DNA of 64,000 bases from NCBI GenBank assembly GCA_018398805.1, contig JAGFBZ010002561.1:186001-250000 (forward strand), in the 5' to 3' direction. The position numbers and the translations under genes were made by a program. How positions within the stretch are numbered: position 1 is the stretch's first letter; each line of letters starts with the position of its first letter. The notes under the pieces are model-generated. The model saw only the letters and a list, made by a program, of their open reading frames with translations, had not been told where the DNA came from and searched no databases. Positions 50,701-62,700 of this stretch are shown piece by piece. The stretch comes from Hirundichthys speculiger (taxonomy: Eukaryota > Chordata > Actinopteri > Beloniformes > Exocoetidae).

Positions 50701-53700
50701 TATCCAGTTGGTTAGATAGATAGACAAATAGCCAGTTGGATATATAGACAGACCACTAGCCAGTTGGATAGATGGTCAGACAAATAGCCAGTTGGATAGA
50801 TGGACAGTCGAATAGCCATTTGGATAGACGGACAGCCAGTTGGACATTCTATTTCAGTCTCCACAGTGAAGTGATTCACACGATTGATTCGGCTCAGGTT
50901 TAACATTAGATGTTGAAGCAACTGGGACTCAAGGCCAAACCTGACGATAAAGAGCTGTCAGAAGTGGGATTTGAACCCACGCCTCAAGGGGAGACAGAGA
51001 TCTGAACGCAGCTCCTTACACCACTCGGCCATCCTGACTGGTGTGTGTTTGTGTGTGTTTGAGTGGTAGATAGATGTACAGACGAATAGCCAGTTGGTTA
51101 GATAGATAGATGAATAGACAGTTGGATAGCCAGTTGGTTCGATAGATAGACAAATAGCCAGTTGGATAGATGGACAGACCACTAGCCAGTTGGATAGATG
51201 GTCAGACGAATAGCCAGTTGGATAGATGGACAGACGAATCGCCATTTGGATAGATGTACAGACGAATAGCCAGTTGGTTAGATAGACAGACAAATAGCCA
51301 GTTGGATAGATGGTCAGACGAATCGCCATTTGGAAAGATGGACAGACAGATAGCTGGATATTCTATTTCAGTCTCCACAGCGAAGTGATTCGGCTCAGGA
51401 TTTTACATTAGATGTTGAAGCAACTGGGACTCAAGGCCAAACCTGACGATAAAGAGCTGTCAGAAGTGGGATTCGAACCCACGCCTCAAGGGGAGACTGC
51501 GACCTGAACGCAGCGCCTTAGACCGCTCGGCCATCCTGACTGGTGTGTGTTTGTACACATTGGTAGATAGACGTACAGACGAATAGCCAGTTGGTCAGAC
51601 AGATAGATAGATGAATAGACAGTTGGACAGACAGAAATCCAGTTGGTTAGATGGACAGACGGATAGCCAGTTGGATAGATGGATAGACGAACAGCCAGTT
51701 GGATAGAGGGACAGACGAATCGCCAGTTCGATAGATGGACAGTCGAACAGCCAGTTGGTTAGATAGATAGATGAATAGACAGTTGGATAGATGGACAGAC
51801 AGAAATCCAGTTGGTTAGATGGACAGATGGATAGCCAGTTGGTTCGATAGATAGACAAATAGCCAGTTGGATAGATGGACAGACCACTAGCCAGTTGGAT
51901 AGATGGTCAGACGAATAGCCAGTTGGATAGATGGACAGAAGAATCGCCATTTGGATAGATGTACAGACGAATAGCCAGTTGGTTAGATAGATAGATAGAC
52001 AAATAGCCAGTTGGATAGATGGTCAGACGAATAGCCAGTTGGATAGACGGACAGACGAATTGCCATTTGGAAAGATGGACAGACAGATAGCTGGATATTC
52101 TATTTCAGTCTCCACAGCGAAGTGATTCGGCTCAGGTTTTACATTAGATGTTGAAGCAACTGGGACTCAAGGCCAAACCTGACGATAAAGAGCTGTCAGA
52201 AGTGGACATTCTGCACGTGCCTGTGTGGGTTTTCTTCCTCCCACGGTCCGAAAACATGCACGATAAATTAAAGGCTGTTAGTGTGTGTAGTTGTTTTTGT
52301 CTCATTTGTCTCGGTGTGTCCTGCGATGGACTGGTGGTTTTACTCGGCCTCCTCGCCTGATGGCAGCTGGGACAAGTTCCAGCTCCCCTAAACCCCCCAG
52401 AACGGGATGAAGCAGGAAAAGAAAACAGCTGGGCGGTTGCTTCAAATTCTGAAGGGGCTGCATGAGATAGCTGCTCCTTCAATCATCACTCAGGTGGTCC
52501 AGGGGCAAAAATAACTCACTTTTGAATGAAAATTATAATTCTGTTTATCTGTAGCGCCTCATAAAACCATAGTAAGTGTGACAACTTCATCAAAGCATTT
52601 TATCTTTTGAACAAAGGAGAGTTTCTTGCACTATTAAGATGCGCTGTTATGGATGTCAGGGTGCTTCATGGTCAACACAATTAAAGTTATTTATAAAAAA
52701 AACACTTTTTTCTTTCATTTAACACTTCCAAACAGACAGCTGACACACACCACAATAAAGTCATCCAAAAAAACAGTTTTGAGTTTGCTTCTCACACAAC
52801 TATCCCTTTACCGAGTTTCTTGAGCTCATCCACCAGGGTGTTGCTGAACTCCCTGCTGTCTTTGACGGTGACGAAGCAGTACAGACACTCTCCCTTCACC
52901 TTGTGAGGTCGACTCACCACGGCGGCCTCCGACACAGCTGGGTGCAGCGACAGCGCCCCCTCCACCTCCGCCGTGCTCATCAGGTGGCCTGGGGGGGGGA
53001 CAAAAGCCTCAGAGTCATGAGCTCAACGCGCCGCTGAAGAGAGACAAGTGTTGAAAATTATACCTCCAGCACTAAAAATAAACTGGTGCGGAAGAGACTC
53101 TTTTAAAGGGTTGAAGAGGCAGCTGGCAGAAACGCGTCACGGCACACTACCTGACACATTCAGCATGTCGTCTATCCTCCCTGTGATCCAGTAATAGCCG
53201 TCTTTATCCCGCCTGCAGCCTGAGAGCAGAGAGAACCAACTGCTTAACCTCCAAAAGAGTCTCTACAGCTACTTGTGGTTACACTTAAGGGGAAACTTTG
53301 GTATTTTAATGAGAAATCAAGTTGTACAATTTGAGAACAAAGAAAGCATAGGCTTGTTAAGTGTTATTTTATATGAGAGATGCAACTGTGGAGATGAAGT
53401 TGTCTTTGCAGGCTCACCATCACCAGTCACATAAAAGCCTGGGAACTTCTTGAAGTATGTGTTCTCGAAGCGCTCGTGGTTTTGATGCACAGTTCGCATT
53501 ATTCCAGGCCAGGGCCTCCTGAATGCCTGCAGCAAAGCACGGAGAGTACAGCCAAAATAGGAGAGATGTGCCCCCAACACCACAAACAGCAGAACTTTGA
53601 GCATGTTACAGAAAAGCTTCACACACTTTTCATGAAAGTGCTAGAAAATAAAATTAGCCCATAAAGGTGAAAGGTGGTGTCCTTACAGAAAAAATATGAT

Positions 53701-56700
53701 CATGCTGAAGTGGAACTTACCAGATAACCTCAGCTTCGCCTGCCAGCTCCTCCCCGTGTTCATTGAGAATAGTTGGCTCCACTCCGAAGAAAGGAAAGGT
53801 CTGAAGTACGAGCAGTGTATTTAATGTGGGATAACTGCTTTCAAAAGCCTCTGCCTGCCTGCCGTAATTCATCCACAATCTATCACCAGGTTTACGGGAA
53901 AATAAGGGCTCCCTTTGCTGCATATTTCTGCATAAAGTTATTTATCATAAATTTCCGTGCATGGAAAAACTATTTGAAGATGTTTTCCATCACTAGGATC
54001 ACAATCAAGTATGAGACATTTGTTAAAGATATAACAAAATCTGGGTTTAGTAGTCACTGCAGAAGCATTGAGGGTGTCATTAAAAAACAGTTATTGGTGC
54101 TCATCAGGCTGGAAAATAATAAAACCACCAGTTAGACAGTTTATGAGGTGATGGAAGATCATTTTTTTCCCTCCAAGGAGGGATACTCAACAAAATTCAC
54201 GCCCAGAGCGAGGATGTCATGGTTTGACAGGTTACAAAAATACTTCCAGGCTTCAGGACTCTCACATCAGCTCATGGGTCCACTGTTGGTAAACCACCGG
54301 ACAACAAAGTGGTTTCCTAAAGGTGAAGAGGCCCACAAGGCAACTGAACTCCAAAAAGAGCAGTTAAACCATCTGCAGTTTGCTCAAGATCCGGTAGACA
54401 AACCAGACAGCTGCTGGACAACCGTTCTGTAGACAAACGGCAGCAAAGTAGGACTTTTTTATTTAATCAGGGGTGTTATTAATGAGGGTGTTATGTCTGA
54501 AAAATAATGTTCTGTTTTAAAGGTGAAGGTGAAGAAAAACAAGGAACAACAAACGCCAGAAGCTTAATTCTTAATAATAATGCTCACACAACACAAATAA
54601 AAGCAGTTCTATGCCATTTCTAACCCAGAACATGTTTTGTCTCATTCAGTCATATTCTTTGTGTTTTCTTGAAAAAGCAAGAAGAAAAAAAGTCGATGAC
54701 GCGTGGTCTACATGGGTTGTCTAATCCTTAACAAGAACTGGTGAGATCTGATCCTGCAGTACCTTCCTGACTGGCATTGATATGATGTTTGAAGTTTACA
54801 CAGAAATATCGGTGTGAGGGATGCTACTTACAGCAGAGCCTGGTTTGAGTGGGGTGGCAGCTGGTAGAGGAGTCAAGACATGACCTCCCTGCAGAGAAAC
54901 CAAGAGGAACACAGGAGTGATAATGGCGATGGCTGGAACTCTCTGAAGTCGAGATCATGTCTGAAACTTAATATGGCTTTCAGCGCTCATCGTTTTGAGT
55001 AGCTTATCGATTGTGCGTTTCTTACCGTCTCTGTCTGCCAGTAAGTGTCGACCACAGGACATCTGCCCTGGCCGACTGCCTCGTAGTACCACTGCCACGC
55101 CTCGGGATTGATCGGCTCGCCCACAGTACCCAGAATCCTCAGGCTGGAGAGGTCGAACCTGCCGGGGCAGCAGACTTTTTAGTATCATTAAGCGGTCCCA
55201 CATTGCTGTCATTGAGTGTGGGTTTCACGCTGCCTGAGATCTCTTCCATCGTTTAGATCTTCAAACAGTAGTGTCTAAGATATATGAAAACATTTTAACT
55301 ACACACAATCTGGCATCTGGTTAGATAACAGAGCAAGACTCGCCACAGTGGTGGGGGTATACCTTCACCTAAATAATCTGATCTAATAGAATCTTTTGTG
55401 CAAGTTTTTCCGTTTTGTGCTTCTTTTGTACATTTCCTGTACATACAGTCATGGAAAAAATTATTAGACCACCCTTGTTTTCTTCAGTTTCTTGTTCATT
55501 TTAATGCCTGGTACAACTAAAGGTACATTTGTTTGGACAAACATAACAATAACCACAAAGATTGCTCATAAGAGTTTTATTTAAGAGCTGATATCTTACC
55601 ATTTTCCATGGTTTTCTTGATTATAACCTAAATCACGTAAGTTTTTACATCAATAGCTATGGCGTTGTACTGCCAAAAACACTGCTTTTATACATTCAGT
55701 GTTTTCTTTTCTGTCTGTTTTAGTCACATGATGACGTTTAGTGGTACCAGGTATTAAAATGAACAAGAAAGTGAAGAAAAAATGGTGGTCTAATAATTTT
55801 TTCCATGACTGATGAGGAAACTAAAACTATGGCCCCGATCGTATGCTTCCCGCTAGCCGCTACCCACTTGCCGCTACACGCAAATTGTGAGTATAGAAAC
55901 CTATGCTAACCGCTAATGCGATCTTCTGCTCGATAAAGCCGCTACCCGTTATACCGACTCCCTTACTAGCGTTGTAGGTGTGGCAATGGGTGTGTCTTTT
56001 GCCCTTTCTGCAAACTGGGTATCTTGCGATTGTGGGTTTAGGGTTGCAGGTAGCGGGTAGCAGGTGGCCTAACCACCTGCTACCCGCTACCTGCATGTCG
56101 GTGCGTACAAGAGCGCGTCCAAATGGCATCAATGTTCATCCACCTGGTCACATGTGGACGTGCACAAGCGGCTCTACCTCTCATATTAACTTTTGTATAA
56201 AAAGCGTGATTTGGCCTCAGTTGAACCCCTGAGAAAATGGCAGAGATCGTCTTAAACTGCTTGCTTGCCAGTTAAACAATAGACGACCAGAGCGTGTTTA
56301 CTGGGAGCGGACTGACTATCTGGGACTTTCAGGTTGCTGATAGGAATTGTCTGTGAAAAAATATTTTTATGTATATATCAGTGCAGAGGAGGAGGAGGAA
56401 GGAAGAGAAGGACAGCAGAGTCCCAGACGAGCTGCGTATAAGAGCGGCTCTGATATGGATGAAAAGATGCTCCATAGCGGTTTGCGGGTAGCGCAACCTG
56501 CTCTTAAAGGCAATGGCTACTGACACACTGATTGGTTTAACAGGTGGAATGTCCTAACCACTCCTATGCATAATATAGCAAGTAGCGCAGATGGGATAGC
56601 AGGTTTAGCAAAGATGGAAGATTGCGATTTTGCAGGGGAACGCCCCTCCCGCTACTCGCTATCCCTAAATAGCGGCTTTAGGAGATCTGGCGGAAGATCT

Positions 56701-59700
56701 GGCCCTATGTCTCACAGCCACCTCGCATACAGAGCAGTCATACAAAACATGTGTCCAAGATGTGAACAGGACCACAATAACTAAAAGCACCCTCAGCAGA
56801 CTTGGATGTAATTCTGAGATCAGATAAGAGGTCTGATTGGATGATGACCTTAGATGACCTGATCGGGTCAAAGATAGTGAGCAAGTCAGAAATGCACCAC
56901 AAGGCTCGGACATTAAAGAAATATTTCAGAGTTAGATCAACCCTAGGACTACTGCTAGATGGTAATGAGTGTAAAGTTTGACTAAGGAGCAAAATGTTGT
57001 CAATTGAGACAGCTATAAATTAATATATGGATCTGTTTGCAGTGTAATGAGCATTATTGTTAGTCCAGCGGGCAGGTAAAGATGTCAGAGTAAACTCCTA
57101 TTTTAACTGTCCTGACCCATTTAAGTGATGGTCTGGAGAGGGTCCCTACAGGTTAACCAAGGTCATCTTAACTTTGTATGTGTGCAAATACTGTATAAAA
57201 AAAGGGCCACTCGCTGCTACTTTGTCAGAAGTTACCGATATATCACAATAGACGCAATATAGATGCAAAAGGAGGAGAGTTCATGGCCTCTGCTACCATA
57301 GAACTGTATCGGCATTCACATATTTATGATAAAATAGGTGCACGTAGGAAGCTGAGGCCCTGAACCCTTCCTTGACTTGTACACACTTGTACAATGTAGC
57401 TCCAAAAGGGACATTGTCCCCTTTAATATCCTTTTTCTACACATACAGAATTAAAATTACCTTCATATGTCTGCAGGGACCCTATTCATACTATGACTTA
57501 AATTAAATTACATTTTTGAGTCTTGTCAGAAGCCTAAAATAACATTTTATTCTGACATCGCTACTGTACTTGGCCTCTGAGTTAACATTAATTATGCTGC
57601 ATAACATATATTCTATACAAACTCAAAACTGCTTTGATTCATGTAGTTTTGGTCGCTAACTAAAGTTTGCATTCACTACCATTTAGTAATAGACCTACAG
57701 TTGATTTAACTGTAGGTCTATTACTAAATATTCCTTTAAGTGCATTTACGGAGCATTTTGAGGATTTTAAAAGTGACTGGTATTGAAGTATGTACCAAAC
57801 TGTCACTTCAGTGCTGTGTTTGTGTCCAGCTCGAGTCAAAAGAAAGAAAATACCTGCTCGCTCAAATTAACATTCTATATTTGTTCTTTAGTTGTGTCTA
57901 TAAATTTCTGAATTTTCTGTAAAATCCTCTGGATCGTTTTTGTACGCTGCTACTGTTGAAATCATACAGCTCTTTTTCACCTTTATATTAAGAAACTTTA
58001 TCATTAAATTGCTTCTTAAATTCTGAAAGACTAATATTCTTCTTCTACAGCACAAATACTTTGGCTTCTTCACTTCTGAGCAAAGAGTCACATAAGATGA
58101 ATATGATACGAAGAGAACAAAGTGGTGTGAAATACTGGGAAATCCAACTCTAAATCTACCTGTCACATCTGAAACTCCCCCACTCTCTGGAAAGTCCGTC
58201 TAAGATGACAGGGCTGACCTGCACGACTCTCAGCAGATGCATTGACTCACTTCTGCAGAGGTTCATGGCCGTACTTCATCAGCAGGCGGATGGCTGTAGG
58301 AGCGGTGTAAAACTTGGTCACTTTGTACTTCTCAACGATCTCCCAGAGCCGGCCAACGTGGGGGTGGACAGGGATACCTTCAAACTGGGATTGCAGACCC
58401 ACATGTTTTTTTTTTTGTTTTGTTTTGTCCACTCTTGTTAAGAGCAGTAACGCTTTAATGGTTCTTCTCATGAAACGCTGCTTATGTGACTCACAAGGAC
58501 GCTCGTGGCTCCGTTTGCCAGAGGGCCATAGGTGATGTAGGAGTGGCCGGTGATCCAGCCGATGTCTGCCGTGCACCAGTACACATCATCATGGCGGTGA
58601 TCGAAAACGTATTTGAAGGTCAGCGAGGTGTAGAGCAGATAGCCAGCAACGGTGTGGATGACACCCTGTGCAGCACACAAAGATGACTTGTCAATGTGGA
58701 CATAAGACAAGAAAAGATACAGCACAGAGGAGCTGTGTGTGTGTACGCTTATTATTAAAATGTTGCTTGTGGAGAAGGAATAACTTTCCAGGATTTTATT
58801 TATGAATTCAGTCAGTTCTCAGCATTAACAACAGCTTATATCATACTGAAACAGAGACAAGATGCTGTGACTTCTTTAAAGGCTGCTTTCACTGAGAACA
58901 CAGTGGCATGAAAGAGCCTCGTGCTTCTGCCGTGAAACTCATCTGTGCTCGTGCCCGAGTCCTACCTTGGGTTTGCCGGTGGACCCGCTCGTGTAGAGGA
59001 TGAACAGTGGGTCCTCGGCATCCAGCCACTCAGGTTCACACTCTTCAGGAGAGTCTTTCATTGCCTCGTCCCACCACACGTCTCTCTGCGAATCCCAGGA
59101 GGTCTGAATGCGCCGGGGAACAGATGCAAAACATCAGCCCACTCATCACAGCTGCATCGCATCGTGTGACAAACACACCGGTTTTCTCTGTGCCTTTTCA
59201 TTCTTGGCTAAAAATATAAATTCCTGCTCATGAAGCTTTAAAGATGTACGCAGGACAGATTATGATAGCAGTTATAATAAATAGTTTGGATGTATGAACT
59301 TTGAGTACAGTCTAACCTCTGTGGTTTTTGCTCAAGGATAAAATGTTCATTTGAAGAGAATGGTTGGTTTTAGTTATCATTAATTTTACTGCAACTGTTT
59401 TGGGTGTCAGGGGATGACACAGGGACTTCCTTGGGATGTGCTCCCCCCAGTGGTAGGAAGTGGTTTTTCCACATAAAGAGACTTTAGGACAGGGGTCAGA
59501 CTCATTTTCACTGAGGGCCACATCAGCATCATGGTTGCCTTCGAAGGGCCAGATTGACAGGATGAGTGTAGCAAAATGCAATGTAAATCAAAATATATTA
59601 AACTACACCTTATTATATTGTTAAATAACGTATTCTGTATTTATTTCCATGTTTTGCCGACGAAATGATAAGACTCTTTCACGACTAACACCGCCTCATA

Positions 59701-62700
59701 ACACAAAAGACATACTGTTTTTTCACCTTGAGGTACAAACTTGTATTCGTTTTCTCCTTGTTGATGAAACTGCCTTCCATGTGCATCAATTTTTCTTTTC
59801 TTTGACAAGTTGGGACTAGTTTGTACAGGTTCGTTGTGGGTAACAACGAAATGCATTATGGGAGATGTAGTTTATTGTCAATATGCGCTTTAAAGCGGCG
59901 TAAGCTTATTTTAAGTCTTAAAATATCGGTTTAAAATTTAAGCCAATAGTGCACAAGCTCTCACGGGCCACATAAAATGACGTGGCGGGCCACACTTGGG
60001 CTGCGCGGGCCTTGTGTTTGACACATGTGCTTTAGGACAAGATGTCTCAGGTTGTGATAAACATAAAGCAAAAAGTGTCATTTATTTCTTAAATTATGAA
60101 TTACACATTTATATACTTGATTTTTATAGGCATCAACAAAAAAAAAAAAGAAGTGAGTGAAAATATACAGCCCCATATACAGTATATATATAGTTCTGAG
60201 TGGGTCATATTCAGCACGTCACTTTCGTAAAATAAACATGGCATGTTTTTACTCATTTTATAATTTATTGAAAAGAAAATCCTGCATCAACAGTGAGTGG
60301 AAACCAAAATAATCAGTAATCTTAGAATTTTAACTACCTCGATATCACGCTATAAATATTGATACCTGTTTCAGAAAGAGGGCAGACCCTTATTTAGTTT
60401 TAGGGTTGTTTATCTGAATGTGTCAAACACTAAAGTGACCACAGCTTAAGGCCCACCTGGTATGATCGGTGGTAATTCTTTAAAACTTGTTGAATAACTT
60501 TGAAAAAAGAGCTGAAAGAACGTGGAAAGTGAAATCGAGGAACTGCTGGCTGCTCGTGCTGACGGGGAAATTCCCCTGCAGGTTATAAACGCTGCTGCAG
60601 TCATCTGCTACAAAACTGTTGAAACGCTCCAAAGAAGAGCTGTTCTACAGAAGCAAACTGGAAGTGATTAATAAACTGGAATCGGTTTGAAAAAAATCTT
60701 GATCTCAGTAATCATCACTTATGTAGCCGTGTGCGAGAGTTTGGCATGGGACAGCGGCCATCAGGGAGCTCTGCTGCAGGAGGAGCTGCCGACCGACACC
60801 GCACAGTGTTAGCGGGTCAGTCAGTCAACACTGCTGACTCTCCACTGCTTATCATCTGAGGAAAGGGTTTCTGTCTCGGCCTCTCTTGATTCAGAGGTAA
60901 TTGAAAGAGCTGGACACATTTCCATTTGCCCGCTACCACATTAATAGGGGCTACCACGGAATATGATGTTTAAGGGGGAAGAACTGAAATTCCTCCAGGC
61001 AAAGTAGACAGGATCACTGCCGTGTCACCATCAGTGTTGATCTGCTCCTCGCTGAACTGACGGGAACATAGCCTAGAATTTCTTGAGGTTCAGCACGTTG
61101 ATATTCTTCCCCGTTTTGCCCTCACCCTCAAACTAAATCATCTCCTTCCGAATCAGTGGTAGTTTGCGTAGTCACTTTCAAAACCAGATGTTTATGTATC
61201 TCTCAAAATCCCCAAATGCAGCTGCAACGACCGGTTTTGACCGGTGCTGCCACCCAGTGGATAACATCTTCGCGGTACTTGGGTTTCCCTGTAAGGACTT
61301 GCCGACTGGATCCTGATCCAAACTGCTCACGGTCCTGCAGCTCTGTGAGCTGTTTGTGTGTAGAGCAGTGTTCTTCAGTCTAGGTCCTCAAGGCCCCCTG
61401 CCCCGTATGTTCCAGATGCTTCTCTACTCAATCACTCCTGATTGGACGGCCCATCAGCTTGTCCTTCCAGTTCTACACAAGTCCGTTAGTGGCTGACTAT
61501 TTGGAGCCAGGTGTAACTGAGTAGTTAAATACTGTAAAACATGAGAGGCAGGGGGCCCTGAGGACCAGGACTGAAGAACGCTGGTATAGACATAAGACAG
61601 GACCAGCCAGTCAGAATGAGCACCAGGCTGGAGTTTCTTAAATATCTAGTTTAGCACAAACGAGTCTGAATGTGAGCGAGTTTTAATTTGATGATACTTA
61701 AAGATTTGTCTGAATGCTACCATTTTACCCCTCTGGCTGAGTTTCGAATGAAGTAAGTCACAGCTTTCATCATAATCAGACATTATATACTTTAACTGGA
61801 TAACAATTTGATGTTTGCCAATATTGCTAAATCTGCCATGTTACAATTTACGTTCAATTAGATTCAGGAGTGATTGATCAATATGAAGTCATATCTTATG
61901 TTGTTTGAACACAATCACTTCCATTCAAATTTTTCATTCATATATTTTCATATAAATGCCATTCAAATCAAATAAGCAGTGTATATAGAGAGGAATAGAA
62001 GTTTTTATAATGACATTATGACACAAGAAATGTTTACATCAAAGCAAACAAATATAAAGTGAGTATATGTTGTTTATGCCTTTGTGTGATTTACAGTGAT
62101 CGCTTGCCAAGTTCCGCGGTTTTAGTTATTTGTGGATCTTTCAGAAATATATAATATAATAAAAAATCAAGAAAAAAATCACGGAAATTCCACGAAAACC
62201 CACCCCACAGCAGACGAGAGGCCGCAGCTGCCAGCTAAACGTCAAACGATGACTTACAGCCTCCTGTAAGCAACATGAGAAACGCAGACGGCCCAGAACT
62301 CTAGAATCTGTGCTCTGATTGGCCGAGACGCATCACCCAAGAATCACAGGATGTTGTGCGTGTTTTCTGACAGCGAAGAAATGTTGTGAGCTAGCCTGGT
62401 TCCTTTAAGAAGGTACGCTTATGGGTAATGATGTGGCCTTATGGGTAATGTAGTGTGTGTCTTGGGACGGCAGAAGAAAACGGGGTTAGATAAAAAGTGG
62501 AGTGAGCATAAACAGCAGCCCAGCATGTATAGATTTACATTCTCTGTTAACCGACAGAAGCCGAACAATACAACCTGTGTTATATTACAAGTTCCTGCAG
62601 TACCAGAATAAAGTGCTCGTTCCATGCAGAGAAAACCGGACTGTTTCTTTTGTTGTTGTTAGCGTCTTACCCGCTAATTACGAGCCAAAAATAGCACAAT

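Larger units (their letters stand above)
49164..52210. repeat. Composite tandem array: 28-nt minisatellite plus tRNA-Leu cassettes
   Basis: The basic unit is about 28 nt, of the type GACGAATAGCCAGTTGGATA plus GATGGACA, with many variants. It is organised into about five higher-order units that begin with GTGTGT...GTAGATAGA(T/C)GTACAGACG and end with TTCTATTTCAGTCTCCACAG, a conserved flank (GTTGAAGCAACTGGGACTCA), and a - strand tRNA-Leu gene or remnant. Unit starts are near 49164, 49698, 50098, 51039 and 51541. The first unit lacks the tRNA cassette. The whole array is in an ACSS2 intron, on the same strand as ACSS2 for the tRNAs. Confidence 0.9.
47862..52811. other. ACSS2 intron (4.95 kb) carrying hAT remnant and tRNA array
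   Basis: It contains a hAT-type transposon remnant (48461-49140), the tRNA-Leu composite array (49164-52210) and a dispersed repeat fragment (52205-52425). The rest shows nothing recognisable. Confidence 0.85.
55159..58250. other. 3.1-kb ACSS2 intron with transposable elements
   Basis: It contains a Tc1-type MITE (55446-55811), GGCCCC element copy 3 (55831-56705) and a perfect hairpin (57681-57729). The rest shows nothing recognisable. Confidence 0.8.

Noticed and set aside
49695..51950. Long repetitive - strand open frames in the satellite ([15 protein letters not shown] type)
   Set aside because: The 28-nt unit simply contains no stop codon in the reverse frames. The frames run through tRNA genes and shift with the unit, so they are not proteins.
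52148..52360. + strand frame [20 protein letters not shown]
   Set aside because: Its first part is the conserved flank of the tRNA cassette, repeated four times in the array, and the rest is a dispersed repeat.
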